Part shown: positions 22,361 to 34,279 of the stretch, in pieces | Numbering within the stretch: position 1 is the first letter of the stretch | Layout: the number at the start of each line of letters is the position of its first letter | Assembly (NCBI RefSeq): GCF_002575655.3 | Contig: NC_053040.3 | Location: forward strand, 155,683,148-155,747,147 | Direction of reading: 5' to 3' | Source of the DNA: Aegilops tauschii subsp. strangulata | Taxonomy: Eukaryota; Streptophyta; Magnoliopsida; Poales; Poaceae | DNA: 64,000 nucleotides | Notes under the pieces: generated by a model | The model's input: only the letters and a program-made list of their open reading frames with translations | What the model was told of the DNA's origin: nothing | The model's database searches: none | Position numbers and translations under genes: made by a program

Positions 22361-23660
22361 TCCTAGCAGCACCAGGGTATTAGATACTGGTTCGGTTGCT
22401 AAGTGTTAGTAACTCGAAATAAAAGCTGCGGAATAAATGGAGACTAGCTAAAGGTGAGATGACGATATGTGTTGGAAGTGTTTCCAAGGTTGATGTGATC
22501 AAGCATCGCATGCTCCCTCTACCATCGAGATTTGGTGTTTGCGTTGAACATGATTGGATTATGTTTACCGCAAAACGGTTATTCATTTATGGAGAATAAT
22601 GGTTACTCTGTTTATTTGAATAATACCTTCAATGGTCTTGCACCTAAAATGAATCTCGATCGTAGTTATACACATGTTCATGCCAAAAAGATATAAGATA
22701 GTAATGATAGTACCACATACTTGTGGCACTGCCACTTGAGTCATATTGGTGTAGAACGCATGAAGAAGCTCCATGTAGGTGGATCTTTGGACTCACTCAT
22801 TTTTGAAAAGATTGAGACATGCGAACCATGTCTATTGGTATATATGCATGAAGAAACTCCATGCAGATGGATCGTTTGGACTCACTTGATTATGAATCAC
22901 TTGAGACATGCAAATCATACCACATGGGCAAAATGACTGAAAGTCCTCGTTTTCAGTGAGATGGAACAAGAGAGCAACTTATTGGAAGTAATACATTTTG
23001 ATGTACGCAGTCCAATGAGTGCTGAGGCATGCAGTGGACATCGTTATGTTCTTACTTCACAGATGATTTGAGTAGATGCTGAGTGTATTTACTTGATGAA
23101 ACACTAGTCTGAATTATTGAAAGGTTCAAGTAATTTCAGAATGAAGTTGAAGATCGTCGTGACAAGAGGATAAAATGTCTGTGATATGATCATAGAGATG
23201 AGTATCTGAGATACGAGTTTGGCACACAATTGAGACATTGTGGAAAGTGTTTCACAATTAATACCGCCTGGAACACCATAGTGTGATGGTGTGTCCGAAC
23301 ATCATAACTGCACCCTATTGGATATGGTGCATACCATGATGTTTCTTATCAAATTACCACTATCATTTATGGGTTAGGCATTAGAGACAACCACATTCAC
23401 TTTAAAAGGGGCACCACGCAATTCCGTTGAGACGACACCGTTTATAGAAACCTAAGTTGTCGTTTCTTAAAAGTTTGGGGCTGCGATGCTTATGTGAAAA
23501 AGTTTCAGGCTGATAAGCTCGAACCCAAAGCGGATAAATGCATCTTCATAGAATACCCAAAAACAGTTGGGTATACCTCCTATTTCAGATCTGGAAGCAA
23601 AAGTAATTGCTTCTAGAAATGAGTCCTTTCTCGAGGAAAAGTTTCTCTCGAAAGAATTGA
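22361..23660 (+). pseudogene. C2 protease and integrase remnants
   Basis: The protease start (TTAGATACTGGTTCGGTTGC, 22379-22398) keeps D-T-G. The GAG-pre-integrase zinc finger (22721-22936: WHCHLSHIGVERMKKLH) is followed by an imperfect duplication of about 100 nt. The integrase core (22980-23460) is readable only in short pieces, e.g. around GGTGTGTCCGAACATC. The frame changes many times. Confidence 0.7.
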
Positions 23661-25329
23661 GTGGGAGGATGGTGGAGACTTGATAAGGTTATTGAACCGT
23701 CGCTTCAACTAGTATGTAGCAGGGCACAGGAAGTTGTTCCTGTGGCACCTACACCAATTGAAGTGGAAGCTTATGATGGTGATCATGAAACTTCGGATCA
23801 AGTCACTACCAAACCTCGTAGGACGACGAGGATGCGCACTACTTCAGAGTAATGCGTGATCCTGCCTTGGAAGTCATGTTGCTAGACAACTATGAACCTA
23901 CGAGCTATGGAGAAGCGATGGTGGGCCCATATTCCGACGAATGGCTCGAGGCCATGAAATCCGAGATAGAATCCATGTATCAGAACAAAGCATGGACTTT
24001 GGTGAACTTGCCCGATGATCGGCAAGCCATTGAGATAAATGGATCTTTAAGAAGAAGACGGACATGGACGGTAATGTTACCTTCTATGAAGCTCGACTTG
24101 TGGCAAAAAGTATTTTCACAAGTTCAAGGAGTTGACTACAATGAGTTTTTTTTCTCATCCGTAGCGATGCTTAGGTCCGTCGGAATCATGTTAGCATTAG
24201 CTACATTTATGAAATCTGGCAGATGGATGTCAAAACAAGTTTCCTTACCAGTTTTTCGTGAGGAAAGGTTGTATGTGATACAATCAGAAAGGTTTTGTCG
24301 ATCCTAAGGATGCTAAAAGGTATGCTAGCTCCAGCGATCCTTCCATGGATTAGAGCAAGCATCTCGGAGTCAGAATATACGCTTTGATGGGGTGATCAAA
24401 GTTTTTGTGTTTATACAAAGTTTGTTAGAAACTTGTATTTACAATAAAGTGAGTGGGAGCGCTACAACATTTCTGATAAGTATATGTGAATGACATATTG
24501 TTGATCCGAAATGATGTAAAATTTCTGGAAAGCATAAAGGGTTGTTTGAAAGGAGTTTTTCAAAGGAAGACCTGGATAAAGCTGCTTACATATTGGGCAT
24601 CAACATCCATAGAGATAGATCAAGACGCCTGTGATACTTTCAAAAGACAGCACACCTTGACATGATTTTGAAAGAGTTCAAAATAGATCAGCAAAGAAGG
24701 AGTTCTTGGCTGTGTTACAAGGTGTGAGTATTGAGTGAGCCTCAAGACCTGACCACAGCGGAAGATAGAGAAAGGACGAAGGTCGTCCCTATGCTTTAGA
24801 CATAGGCTCTATAGTATGCTATGCTGTGTACCGCACATGTAGTGTGCCTTGCCATGAGTTGGTCAAGAGGGTACAATGGTGATCCGGGAAAGGATCTCAT
24901 GACAGCGGTCGAACTTATCCTTAGTACCTAGTGGATTAAGGAATTTTATCGATTATGGAGGTGGAAAGGAGTTCGTCGTAAAGGGTTACGTTGATGCGAA
25001 CTTTGGCACTAATCCGGATGACTCTGAGTAGTAAACCGGATTCGTATAGTAGAGCAATTATTTGAAATGGCTCCAAATAGCGCGTGGTAGCATCCACAAG
25101 ATGACATAGATATTCATAAAGCACACGGTTCTGAAAGGTTCAGACCCGTTGACTAATAACCTCTCTCACAAGCATAACATGACCAAACCAGAACACATTG
25201 AGTGATAATCACATAGTGATGTGAACTAGATTGTTGACTCTAGTAAACTCTTTAGATGTTGGTCACATGGTGATGTGACCAGTGAGTGTTAATCACATGG
25301 TGATGTGAACTAGATTATTGACTCTAGTG
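23661..25329 (+). pseudogene. C2 reverse transcriptase and RNase H remnants
   Basis: Frame 23852-24307 holds RT start (WLEAMKSEIESMYQNKAWTL, VNLPDDRQAI), then shifts. The catalytic box reads TAT GTG AAT GAC (24483-24494), i.e. YVND instead of YVDD, as in C1. The RNase H segment (about 24930-25140) lacks the central part of the domain. The end carries short tandem repeats before the polypurine tract (25330-25341). Confidence 0.75.
25200..25329 (+). repeat. Short tandem repeats before the C2 polypurine tract
   Basis: Three or four units of a 30-50 nt motif (AATCACATGGTGATGTGAAC, sometimes followed by TAGATTATTGACTCTAGT). The same array occurs in C1 at 56371-56527. Confidence 0.75.
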
Positions 25330-25341
25330 CAAGTGGGAGAC

Positions 25342-27064
25342 TGTTGGAAATATGCCCTAGAGGCAATAATAAATGGTTATTATTATATTTCTTTGTTCAT
25401 GGTAATTGTCTATTATTCATGCTATAATTGTATTGTCCGGAAATCGTAATACATGTGTGAATACATAGACCACAACCTGTCCCTAGTAAGCCTCTAGTTG
25501 ACTAGCTCGTTGATCAACAGATAGTCATGGTTTCCTGACTATGGACATTGGATGTCATTGATAACGGGATCACATCATTAGGAGAATGATGTGATGGACA
25601 AGACCCAATCCTAAGCATAGCATAAAAGATCGTGTAGTTTCATTTGCTAGAGCTTTTCCAATGTCAAGTATCTTTTCCTTGGACCATGAGATCGTGCAAC
25701 TCCCGGATACCGTGGGAGTGCTTTGGGTGTGCCAAACATCACAACGTAACTGGGTGACTATAAAGGTGCATTACGGGTATCTCCGAAAGTGTCTGTTGGG
25801 TTGGCACGGATCGAGACTGGGATTTGTCACTCCGTGTGACGAGAGGTATCTCTGGGCCCACTCGGTAATGCATCATCATAATGAGCTCAATGTGACTAAG
25901 GCATTAGTCACGGGATCATGCATTGCGGTATGAGTAAAGAGACTTGCCGGTAACGAGATTGAACAAGGTATTGGGATACCGACGATCGAATCTCGGGCAA
26001 GTAACATACCGATTGACAAAGGGAATTGGATACGGATTGATTGAATCCTCGACACCGTGGTTCATCCGATGAGATCATCGTGGAGCATGTGGGAGCCAAC
26101 ATGGGTATCCAGATCCCGCTGTTGGTTATTGACCGGAGAGGCGTCTCGGTCATGTCTGCATGTCTGCCGAACCCGTAGGGTCTACACACTTAAGGTCTGG
26201 TGACGCTAGGGTTGTAGAGATATATGTATGCGGAAACCCGAAAGTTGCTCGGAGTCCCGGATGAGATCCCAGACGTCACGAGAGGTTCCGGAATGGTCCG
26301 GAGGTGAAGAATTATATATAGGAAGTCAAGTTTCGGCCACCGGGAAAGTTTCGGGGGTTACCGGTATTGTACCGGGACCACCGGAAGGGTCCCGGGGGTC
26401 CACCGGGTGGGGCCACCTATCCCGGAGGGCCCCGTGGGCTGAAAGTGGAAGGGAACCAGCCCTTAGTGGCTGGGGCGTCCCCTTGGGCGTCCCCCCATGC
26501 GCCTAGGGTTGGGAACCCTAAGGGGGGGGAGCTTCCCCCTTGCCTTGGGGGGCAAGCAACCCCTTTCCACCCCTTGGCCGCCGCCCCCCCCCCCCAACCC
26601 TAGATGGGTTTTGGCCGGCCCCCCTCCCAAGGGGGCCTATATAAAGGTGGGGGGAGGGAGGGCAGCAACCTACAGCCTTGGGCGCCTCCCTCCTCCCCTG
26701 CAACACCTCTCTCTCTCTCGCAGAAGCTTGGCGAAGCCCTGCCGGAGACCCGCTACATCCACCACCACGCCGTCGTGCTGTTGGATCTCCATCAACCTCT
26801 CCTTCCCCCTTGCTGGATCAAGAAGGAGGAGACGTCGCTGCACCGTACGTGTGTTGAACGCGGAGGTGCCGTCCGTTCGGCACTCGGTCATCGGTGATTT
26901 GGATCACGGCGAGTACGACTCCGTCATCCACGTTCATTGGAACGCTTCCGCTCGCGATCTACAAGGGTATGTAGATGCACTCCTTTCCCCTCGTTGCTAG
27001 TAGACTCCATAGATGCATCTTGGTGAGCGTAGGAAAATTTTAAATTATGCTACGATTCCCAACA
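25342..27064 (+). repeat. 3' LTR of C2
   Basis: 1723 bp, preceded by the polypurine tract AAGTGGGAGACTG. TATA box at 26638-26645. Ends GATTCCCAACA. Confidence 0.95.
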
Positions 27065-28114
27065 CCGTATACCTTTAACATTTTCTTCCTTTCAGGCCCC
27101 TATTCTCTTAAGGCCCTCTCCGATCGACTGATTATCGGACCCGTCATGGGAAGGAAGAACCAAGGAAGCTAGAGGCTTTGATGTACAAGGGAATCCTCAG
27201 GTGGTCTCTGATAATGATCGATATACCTGTTTTGCATACCCACACGCAGCTTGCCCTTGGATAGGACATGTCAAATAGTCCTATTTTTTACTTATTGCAC
27301 TACATGTATGCATACGCTTTGACGTATCATTTAAATAACAATGTACAAGCATTAGCTCATTATTGCATTCTTTTTTCTGTCTATTTATTTACGACAAATT
27401 GCACCCGTACATTCTGATACGTTCAGTGCGTCAGGGGCTTCAGTGTACCCCATAATACGGCATGAAAAGTCCGAACACTTTCGACAGTGCGGCACCTCGA
27501 ACTTATACCATTATATGCATCAGCTCTGAATCATGTCTTGGGTCAATAGTTGGGTTTGCCCGGCTCCCATGTTTTGGTACCTTACGTTCCGCTATATCGG
27601 CTAAGGTAGCACTGGGAGAACTACTGCGATTGTGTCCTGGTTCTTCCGGACGAGCACCTCAGTAGAGAAAGCCAAAAACTGACTGTCATGATGCGGCGAG
27701 AGCTGGTCGCTGTTCGAGATGTCTCAAATCCTTAAATATTTTTTCCGCTTCAGGCGAGGAATCGGCCTTTCCCGATTTAGGCGTACATAGCGACCCAAGT
27801 TCGGCCTTCCGAATACTAGGGGCTTCGCCAAAATTTAAATTGTAGACTTCTATGGCCAAGTGAGAGTGATGAAGCTTTATAGTCCGATTGTCTGGTTCGT
27901 GTGCTGAACACCTCCTTCGAAGGACCCAATATTGGGATAAAGAGTGATCAGATTTATCCCGAACACCTCAGTACTAGTTACATGTGGGCAGAAGCCGACG
28001 ACTCACCAACTCTCAAATTTTATAAATGGCCGCACATAAGGTAATATTTTAAATTAACAAGCGTTACATAGCACACATGAACTCGTTTCATATTACAGGA
28101 TCACATGAGTACAT
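27065..28114 (+). other. G2 spacer after C2
   Basis: Begins with the CCGTA duplication. About 1 kb, moderately AT-rich, no coding similarity; RT and integrase are absent from here too. It leads to the stop codon of the antisense gene at 28115. Confidence 0.6.
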
Positions 28115-31100
28115 TCATTCAAATATTACATCCTTAGCACATTCCTCTGCCACAAGGCGAGCATCCCTCAGGACACTGTCATAATACTTTTCGGGGTGGC
28201 GATGCTCCTTGCCTTCCAGCGGCCCCTCCTTCACCAGCTTTTCTGCGTCCATCTTCGCCCAGTGCACTTTGGCCCAGGCAAAAGCCTGGCGTGCACCCTC
28301 AATGCAGACGGACCGCTTTATGGCTTCAAGCCATGGGCAGGCCTTCACAAATCGCCCTACCAGGCCGAAATAGCTGCCAGGCAGGGGCTCGCCAGGCCAC
28401 ATCCGGACTACGAGGCCCCTCATGGCCAGTTCGGCCGCCTTGTGAAGCTCGACCAGTTGCTTCAATTGGTCGCTCAAGGGCATCAGATGTTCGGTCCCAG
28501 TATACTAAGACCAGAACAACTTCTCCATCAAGCTCCCTTCCTCGGCTCGGTACAACTCCGCGGCATCCGACACACTGCGGGGCAGATATGCGAACGCTCC
28601 TGGAGAGCTCTGAATTCGGGTAAGTAAAAGTAAAGTTTCCTTCACATGCTTGCTTTGCATAATGAATGCCTTACCCGCCGCTATCTTCTTGACCGCCTGA
28701 ATTTCCTGGAGGGCCTTTTGGGCTTCGGTCTTGGCATTTTGTGCGTTCTCGAGGGCCTTCGCTAGCTCGGGCCCTTGCATCTTAGAGTCACGCTCCAAGG
28801 ACTCATACTTCTTGACAAAGTCCTAGAGCTCTTGCTCCACCTCACCGATTCGGGCCTCTTGCCTCTCGCGCTCGGCGCGCTCCATGGCCGCTTTGCCTTC
28901 AGCCTCAGACAGTGCCTTCTTTAGGGCCGCCACTTCGGTCGTGGCCCCTAGTAAAATTCATGGCGATCCTGTGATCTAACAAACCACCTTCTTTTTTCTT
29001 TATCAATAAACAGACGGGGTATTACTTACCTTTGTTCTCTTCGAGCTGCCTCTTGGTAAGGCCGAGGTCTTCCTTGGACCGCTCAAGGTCCCGCTTCAGT
29101 GCGGCGACCTCCGCCGTGCGAGCAGCAGCGGCCAGCAGCGAAGCCTTCTTATTCACATAGACATATTTTGATTAGACTCCTGTGATTATTATTTGATCCT
29201 ATGTTCGGCTTTTCTTTGCGAACACCAAACAGAGCATTAGGTGCTACTGTCTATGCTGTAACATTTTCTCATAATTTGATTACTTACCTCAAAGCCTGTT
29301 AGGAGGCTGGCACAGGCTTCAGTCAGTCCGCTTTTGGTGGACCGAACCTTCTCGATCACCGCACTCATGATAGTGCGGTGCTCTTCATCAATGGAAGCGC
29401 CATGAAGCGCTTCCAGCAAATTGTCAGATGCCTCTGGATGGATAGAGGCCATCGGCACGGACGGCTTGCCCCCCTTTGCGAGGGGTCGCCTGACAGAATC
29501 CGGAACCACTAGAGGCTTCGGCGCAGTGTTCGGCCGGGGGCCAGACTTGCTGCCCCCGACATTAGGGCCCATGGGAGTTTTGCCCCTCGTGCGCCCACCG
29601 CCTGGAATGTCGCCTTGGGGCGCCTCCGGAACTGTCTCCCCTCGGTTCAGTGCCCTTTGAGACAACACCTCGACGTCATCCGTAGGGCGGGGGGAGGAGG
29701 CGGTCGGGAGTGAATCGCTCTTCATCTCTGACGAGCCCAAAGACTCCTCCGAAGAGGATACGTCGATATGGGCTCTGGACGGACTGCATGATCATGTTCG
29801 GCATGATAAGAAGCAATAAAATAAAACATACCAAGAATTGTTATGGTATCCGGATACTCATGACTTCGCCAGGGGCTTGTCCCTGGGTAACCACTCATCG
29901 TCGCTAAGAGCGGCCGCCGTGGAGCAGTCCAGAATATGAGTCCTTCCCTTCTTGGACCCTTCGGCCTCCCCTGACGAGGCGGCCTTCCTTTTCTTGTCTC
30001 CCCCGGCTTGGGGGGAGAACTTTCTTCTTCCTCCTCCTCGTATTCGTGGGAGGATGGTGCTGCAGTGTTATCGGACGGTGAGTCCGATACAAGCTTGTGC
30101 CGGAGACCTTTCCTGGTCCCCGTGGCCTTCTTCTTGGCCTTCTTCTCAGGTGCCTCGTAGGGCGCCGGAACCAGCATCTCCGTTAAGAGATCCCTTGCTG
30201 GATCTTCGGACAGTGGGGTCGGACAATCAATCTGCTCCGCTGTCGCGACCCAGTCCTATTAAATGGCATGGAGGATTAGATCCTCACATGATTATACTGG
30301 GGAAAGAAACATCTTATGAGATATAAGGAGCTTACCGGATTGGCATGGCGCTTCACGCTGAGTCCGCGATCCTCGGTAAGGGGAGGAGGTACCTCGGCGG
30401 ACTTGAACAACACCTGCCATATGTCTTGGTGCGTCGTGTCGAAGAGCTCTCACAGCGTCTGGTGCTTAGCCAAGTCGAACTCCCACAAATTGAATGCCTG
30501 TCTTTGACACGGGAGGATCCGGCGGAAGAGCATGACTTGGACCACATTGACAAGCTTGATTTTCTTGCTTACCATGTTTTGAACGCATTTCTGGAGTCCA
30601 GTCAGCTCCACCGATGAACCCCAGGATAGCCCTTCTCTTTCCAGGAGGTGAGCCGCATGGGGATGCCGGATCAAAATTCGAGGGCCGCCACCCAGTTGGT
30701 GTCGCGTGGCTCGGTGATGTAGAACCACCCCGATTGCCACCCCTTTACGGTCTCCACATAGGAGCCTTCAAGCCAGGTGACGTTGGGCATCTTGCCCACC
30801 ATGGAGCCTCCGCACTCCGCTTGCTGGCCAACCACCACCTTCGGTTTAACGTTGAAGGTCTTCAGCCACAGGCCGAAGTGGGGTTTGATGCGGAGGAAGG
30901 CCTCGCACACGACGATGAACGCCGAGATGTTGAGGATGAAATTGGGGGCCAGATCATGGAAGTCCAGCCCGTAGTAGAACATTAGCCCGCGAACAAATGG
31001 ATGGAGGGGAAATCCCAGCCCGCGGACGAAATGGGTAGGGAATACAACCCTTTCGTGGGGTTCAGGGGTGGGGACGATCTGTCCCGCATCTGGGAGCCGG

Positions 31101-31198
31101 TGCGCGATATCTGCGGCCAGGTATCCGGCTCCCCGGAGCTTTGTAATGTCCTCCTCCGTAACGGAGGAGACCATCCATTTGCCTCCCGCTCCGGACAT
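28115..31198 (-). pseudogene. G2 antisense gene: Transposase_28-type protein with coiled-coil exons
   Basis: Minus strand, from ATG 31198 (MSGAGGKWMVSSVTEEDI). Exon 1 to 30336 contains the 'putative gypsy-type transposon' (Transposase_28) signature: ERVVFPTHFVRGLGFPLHPFV and FFxYGL-like MFYYGLDFHDLAPNFILNISAF, then CEAFLRIKPHFGLW. Candidate introns with GT-AG ends: 30335-30256, 29831-29784 (48 nt, unusually short), 29287 to about 29145, 29039-28948. Exons 2-3 are charged and low complexity; exon 4 and the start of exon 5 are coiled coil (LKRDLERSKEDLGLTKRQLE). Breaks: TGA 30673-30671, a one-base shift near 30640, TAG near 28825 and TAG 28507-28505. Function unknown; not a DNA-transposase despite the family name. 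Confidence 0.72.
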
Positions 31199-31310
31199 GC
31201 TTGGAGTGGTTTTGTGGAGAAAGTGCGAACTTGGGCGCTGGAGCTCGAGTGCGCGAGGATGGATGAGCAAGGAAGAAGAAGGCGTGGGTAAAGAGGAAGA
31301 GTCCTTGTCC

Positions 31311-31317
31311 CTTTATA
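31311..31317 (-). promoter_or_regulatory. TATA box candidate for the G2 antisense gene
   Basis: Minus strand TATAAAG within CCGCCCTTATAAAGGGAC, 113 nt upstream of the antisense ATG at 31198. A comparable box sits in the same place in G1. Confidence 0.55.
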
Positions 31318-31752
31318 AGGGCGGTAGAAACTGTGCGCCTCCCCACTCGCCTGGCAAACTTGCTTATTCCCCAAGCGCCGTGATTGATGGCACGGTTGGG
31401 TTACCCACACCCGTATTGATGAGGATCCCGTGATAAGGGGACACGATCTCTGCTTCGACAAGACGTGCCAAGAAAACCGCCTCGCAATATGTGCAGTAGC
31501 TGGTCGAGAAAAACGGTTCGAATAATGACCGGGCCATGGCGTGTTGTCATGTTATGAAAAGTTGTCAGCAGATTAGATTTGTGGAAATATTATACTCTCT
31601 ACGGTGGTATGTGGAATTTATTTTGCAGAGCCGGACACGATCCTTGTGTTCAAAATCTTCTATGGAGTACTCGGAGGAAGAACCCGCCTTGCAATGCCGA
31701 AGACAATCTGCGCGCCGGACTCATCGTCATTGAAGCCTGGTTTAGGGGCTAC
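31318..31752 (+). other. G2 region between antisense promoter and 3' LTR
   Basis: No gene. The last 80 bp (AACCCGCCTTGCAATG... GGGGCTAC) closely match the same position in G1 (55090-55161) and end in a weak purine tract before the LTR. Confidence 0.6.
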
Positions 31753-32221
31753 TGAGGGAGTCCTGGATTAGGGGGTCCTCGGACTGCCGGACTATATACT
31801 TTGGCCGGACTGTTGGACTATGAAAATACAAGATTGAAGACTTCGTCCCGTGTCCGGATGGGACTCTCCTTGGCGTGGAAGGCAGGCTTAGCAATTCGGA
31901 TCTGTAGATCTCCTCCCTTGTAACCGACTCTATGTAACCCTAGCCCCTCCGGTGTCTATATAAACTGGAGGGGTTAGTCCGTAGGACAACAACAGTCATA
32001 ATCATAGGCTAGCTTCTAGGGTTTAGCCTCTACGATCGCGTGGTAGATCAACTCTTGTAATACTCATATCATCAAGATCAATCAAGCAGGAAGTAGGGTA
32101 TTACCTCCATCGAGAGGGCCCGAACCTGGGTAACATCGTGTCCCCCGCCTCCTGTTACCATCCGCCTTAGATGCACAGTTCGGGACCCCCTACCCGAGAT
32201 CCGCCGGTTTTGACACCGACA
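31753..32221 (+). repeat. 3' LTR of G2
   Basis: 469 bp, TGAGGGAGTCC... to ...GACACCGACA. TATA box at 31957-31964. Followed by ACGAT. Confidence 0.93.
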
Positions 32222-32226
32222 ACGAT

Positions 32227-33373
32227 GACTTCTCGGGTCATCAAAAACAGCCCCCACGCCGGCTCGGGATTCGCCGAGCAGATGGATCCAATGGAGCTCT
32301 CTTCCTTGAACGAGCTCTTGGATCGCATCGCCGCCTTGGGAGTCGCTACGGACTATGATCGGATCGGGCTTAAACCCGACCAAAGGGAGATTAACTCTCC
32401 GCCGATCACCCATCAAATAGCGCTGGTGGAGGAGCAACGCAGCGATTCTTCCTCTATCTTGAGGACAAACTATGTCCGAATTCCCGAGCTCTCCGAGCCG
32501 GATACCCGTCTATGGGAGGACATGGCCCAAGCTTTGAACCTAGAATCAGACAGCGGGCCAGATCTATTGGGCAACATCCCGGAGCCCGAACTGCCAAGCT
32601 CAGAAACTCCTCCGCCCCTGGGTCTCAGAGCGGGTCAGGGTTCGGACCTAAATCCACCCACCGACCCAGATATAAGTGATCTTTCCCACATTAGACAAGA
32701 GCCCCAAGAGACAGTACATCACTGTTGGGCCAAATTTCTCCTTGTAATGAGAAAGGTTAAGGACTGTCGCGAGGAAGACGCAATTTGATTCTTTTTCAAA
32801 AATTGCACGGACAAGGGAATCCTCAACACCATAAGTCGCCATGACATAGCACACTTCTCTGACTTGGCGGCCATAGTACAGAAGTGTTGTCCGATGGAAG
32901 GCGCCTGGAAAACCCAAACACAATTCTGGGATCCTACGGCTCTCACTAAACCCCCCGTCCGAACTAAAAGGGTGTACTCTCGTAAGTCACCTGATCCAAT
33001 TACAAAGAAACAAAAGCCCACTACAGGGCGTGGAGCCGTATTGGAGGGATGGCTCAATGGGCCATGCAAAATTCACAGTACAGCGGATACCATGCCAACA
33101 CATAGCCTTAGAGCATGTTGGATACTCCGGCAGGTGGCCAAGAGTGGCGAGGATATCCTCATCAACAATACAACAGAGCACCATCCCGTGGAAAATAACA
33201 ATACAGTATTGACAGTCTTCGAGACCTTCGCCTCAAATAATAGGCACAAGCGAGCACTCCGCAGCCTTGCCAAAGTCTGCCACGTGGCAGCAATAAATCC
33301 ATGGAGCGATACGGCTATAACCTTCAATGCCAGTGACGAACCTAAATTCTGAACAGCCCGAGCACCAGCCGCC
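32227..33373 (+). pseudogene. G1 gag, continued, with internal deletion
   Basis: Resumes the frame started at 14404. N-terminal acidic part (MDPMELSSLNELLDRIAALG) then jumps near 32685 to the late Gag core (LSHIRQEPQETVHHCWAKFLL). In G2 the same landmark lies about 2.0 kb from the LTR; in G1 it lies about 0.6 kb away, so roughly 1.4 kb of central gag is missing. In-frame TGA stops at 32786-32788 and 33350-33352. The C-terminal basic region (NNRHKRALRSLAKVC) leads into protease without a frame change. Confidence 0.75.
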
Positions 33374-34279
33374 TTGGTCCTTAGTCCAATTGTGGACGGC
33401 TTCCGGCTTACCAAAGTGCTCATGGACGGTGGCAGCAGATTAAACCTCATCTATGAGGAGACTCTTCGAAAAATGGAAATAGACAAGAGACGCATTGAGC
33501 AAAGCAGCACGACCTTCAGAGGAATCATCCCTAGTCGGGAGGCACGATGTGCAGGAAAAATCACACTAGATGTGGTATTCGGCACGCTGGAGAATTATAG
33601 GTCTGAAGAAATCACATTCCAAGTGGCCCCGTTCAGTAGCGGATACCACGCCCTTTTAGGGCGGGAGGCATTCACGATCTTCCAAGCTGTACCCCATTAC
33701 GGGTACATGAAGCTCAAAATGCCCGGGCCCAATGGAATCATCACTCTAGCTAGTGATCCGGACATAGCACTCCGCGCCGAAAATAAAACCGCCGCACTAG
33801 CCCTCGAGGCGTTATCCGAAGCCCTTGCGGCCGAAGAACTAACTGCGTTGCGCTCCACAGTGGACAGGGACGACGTGATACTCGACAAAAGACCCAAGTC
33901 CACCTCTTTTAAGCCAGCGGACGAAATAGTCAAATTCCAAGTCCACCCAACGGACCCTACAAAAACAGCATCCATCGGGGCACAGTTAAACCCCACAGTA
34001 GACGCCGCACTACGGGAGTTCTTGTGCAAGAATTGGGACATCTTCGCCTGGCATCCTTCAGACATGCCAGGAATCCCACGCAGGCTGGCCAAGCATAGCC
34101 TTAACATTCTAAAGGGGTTCAAGCCGGTCAAGCAGACTCTTCGGCGTTTCTCCGAGCCTAAGCAACAAGCCATGGGAGAGGAGCTAGCCAAGTTACTTGA
34201 GGCTGGATTCATTAGAGAAATAAAACATCCGGATTGGCTAGCAAACCTGGTGATGGTACCAAAGAAGGACAAATCCTAG
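33374..34279 (+). pseudogene. G1 protease and start of reverse transcriptase
   Basis: Retropepsin motif IVDGFRLTKVLMDGGS and YHALLGREAFTIFQAVPHYG, then the PR-RT linker and RT start (WDIFAWHPSDMPGIP, FSEPKQQAMGEELAKLLEAG, WLANLVMVPKKDKS). The frame is the same as gag. It is cut by TAG at 34277-34279, where the next residues (RLCVDFKDLNKACPKDSFPL) continue RT, so the stop replaces one codon. Confidence 0.8.

Larger units (their letters stand above)
18485..27064 (+). mobile_element. C2: Angela-like Ty1/copia retrotransposon (8.6 kb, decayed coding region)
   Basis: LTRs 18485-20206 and 25342-27064 start TGTTGGAAATATGCC and end GATTCCCAACA. They are flanked by a perfect CCGTA duplication (18480-18484, 27065-27069). 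By eye they differ at about 30 of 1722 positions (near 2%). The interior keeps the copia order gag, PR, IN, RT, RNase H, PPT but has frequent stops and shifts in every domain. Innermost element of the main nest (level six). Confidence 0.95.
14520..32221 (+). mobile_element. G2: non-autonomous gypsy element of the G1 LTR family
   Basis: LTRs 14520-14989 and 31753-32221 are flanked by a perfect ACGAT duplication (14515-14519, 32222-32226) in the gag of G1. Minus C2 it is about 9.1 kb. It contains gag, protease, a spacer and an antisense Transposase_28-type gene, but no RT, RNase H or integrase. It would need pol in trans, for instance from a G1-like element. LTR divergence counted by eye is near 27 of 470 positions. 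Confidence 0.93.

Noticed and set aside
28115..31270. A DNA transposon (Transposase_28 name)
   Set aside because: No terminal inverted repeats or transposase catalytic motifs. It lies inside an LTR element with a clear target duplication; the family name is historical.
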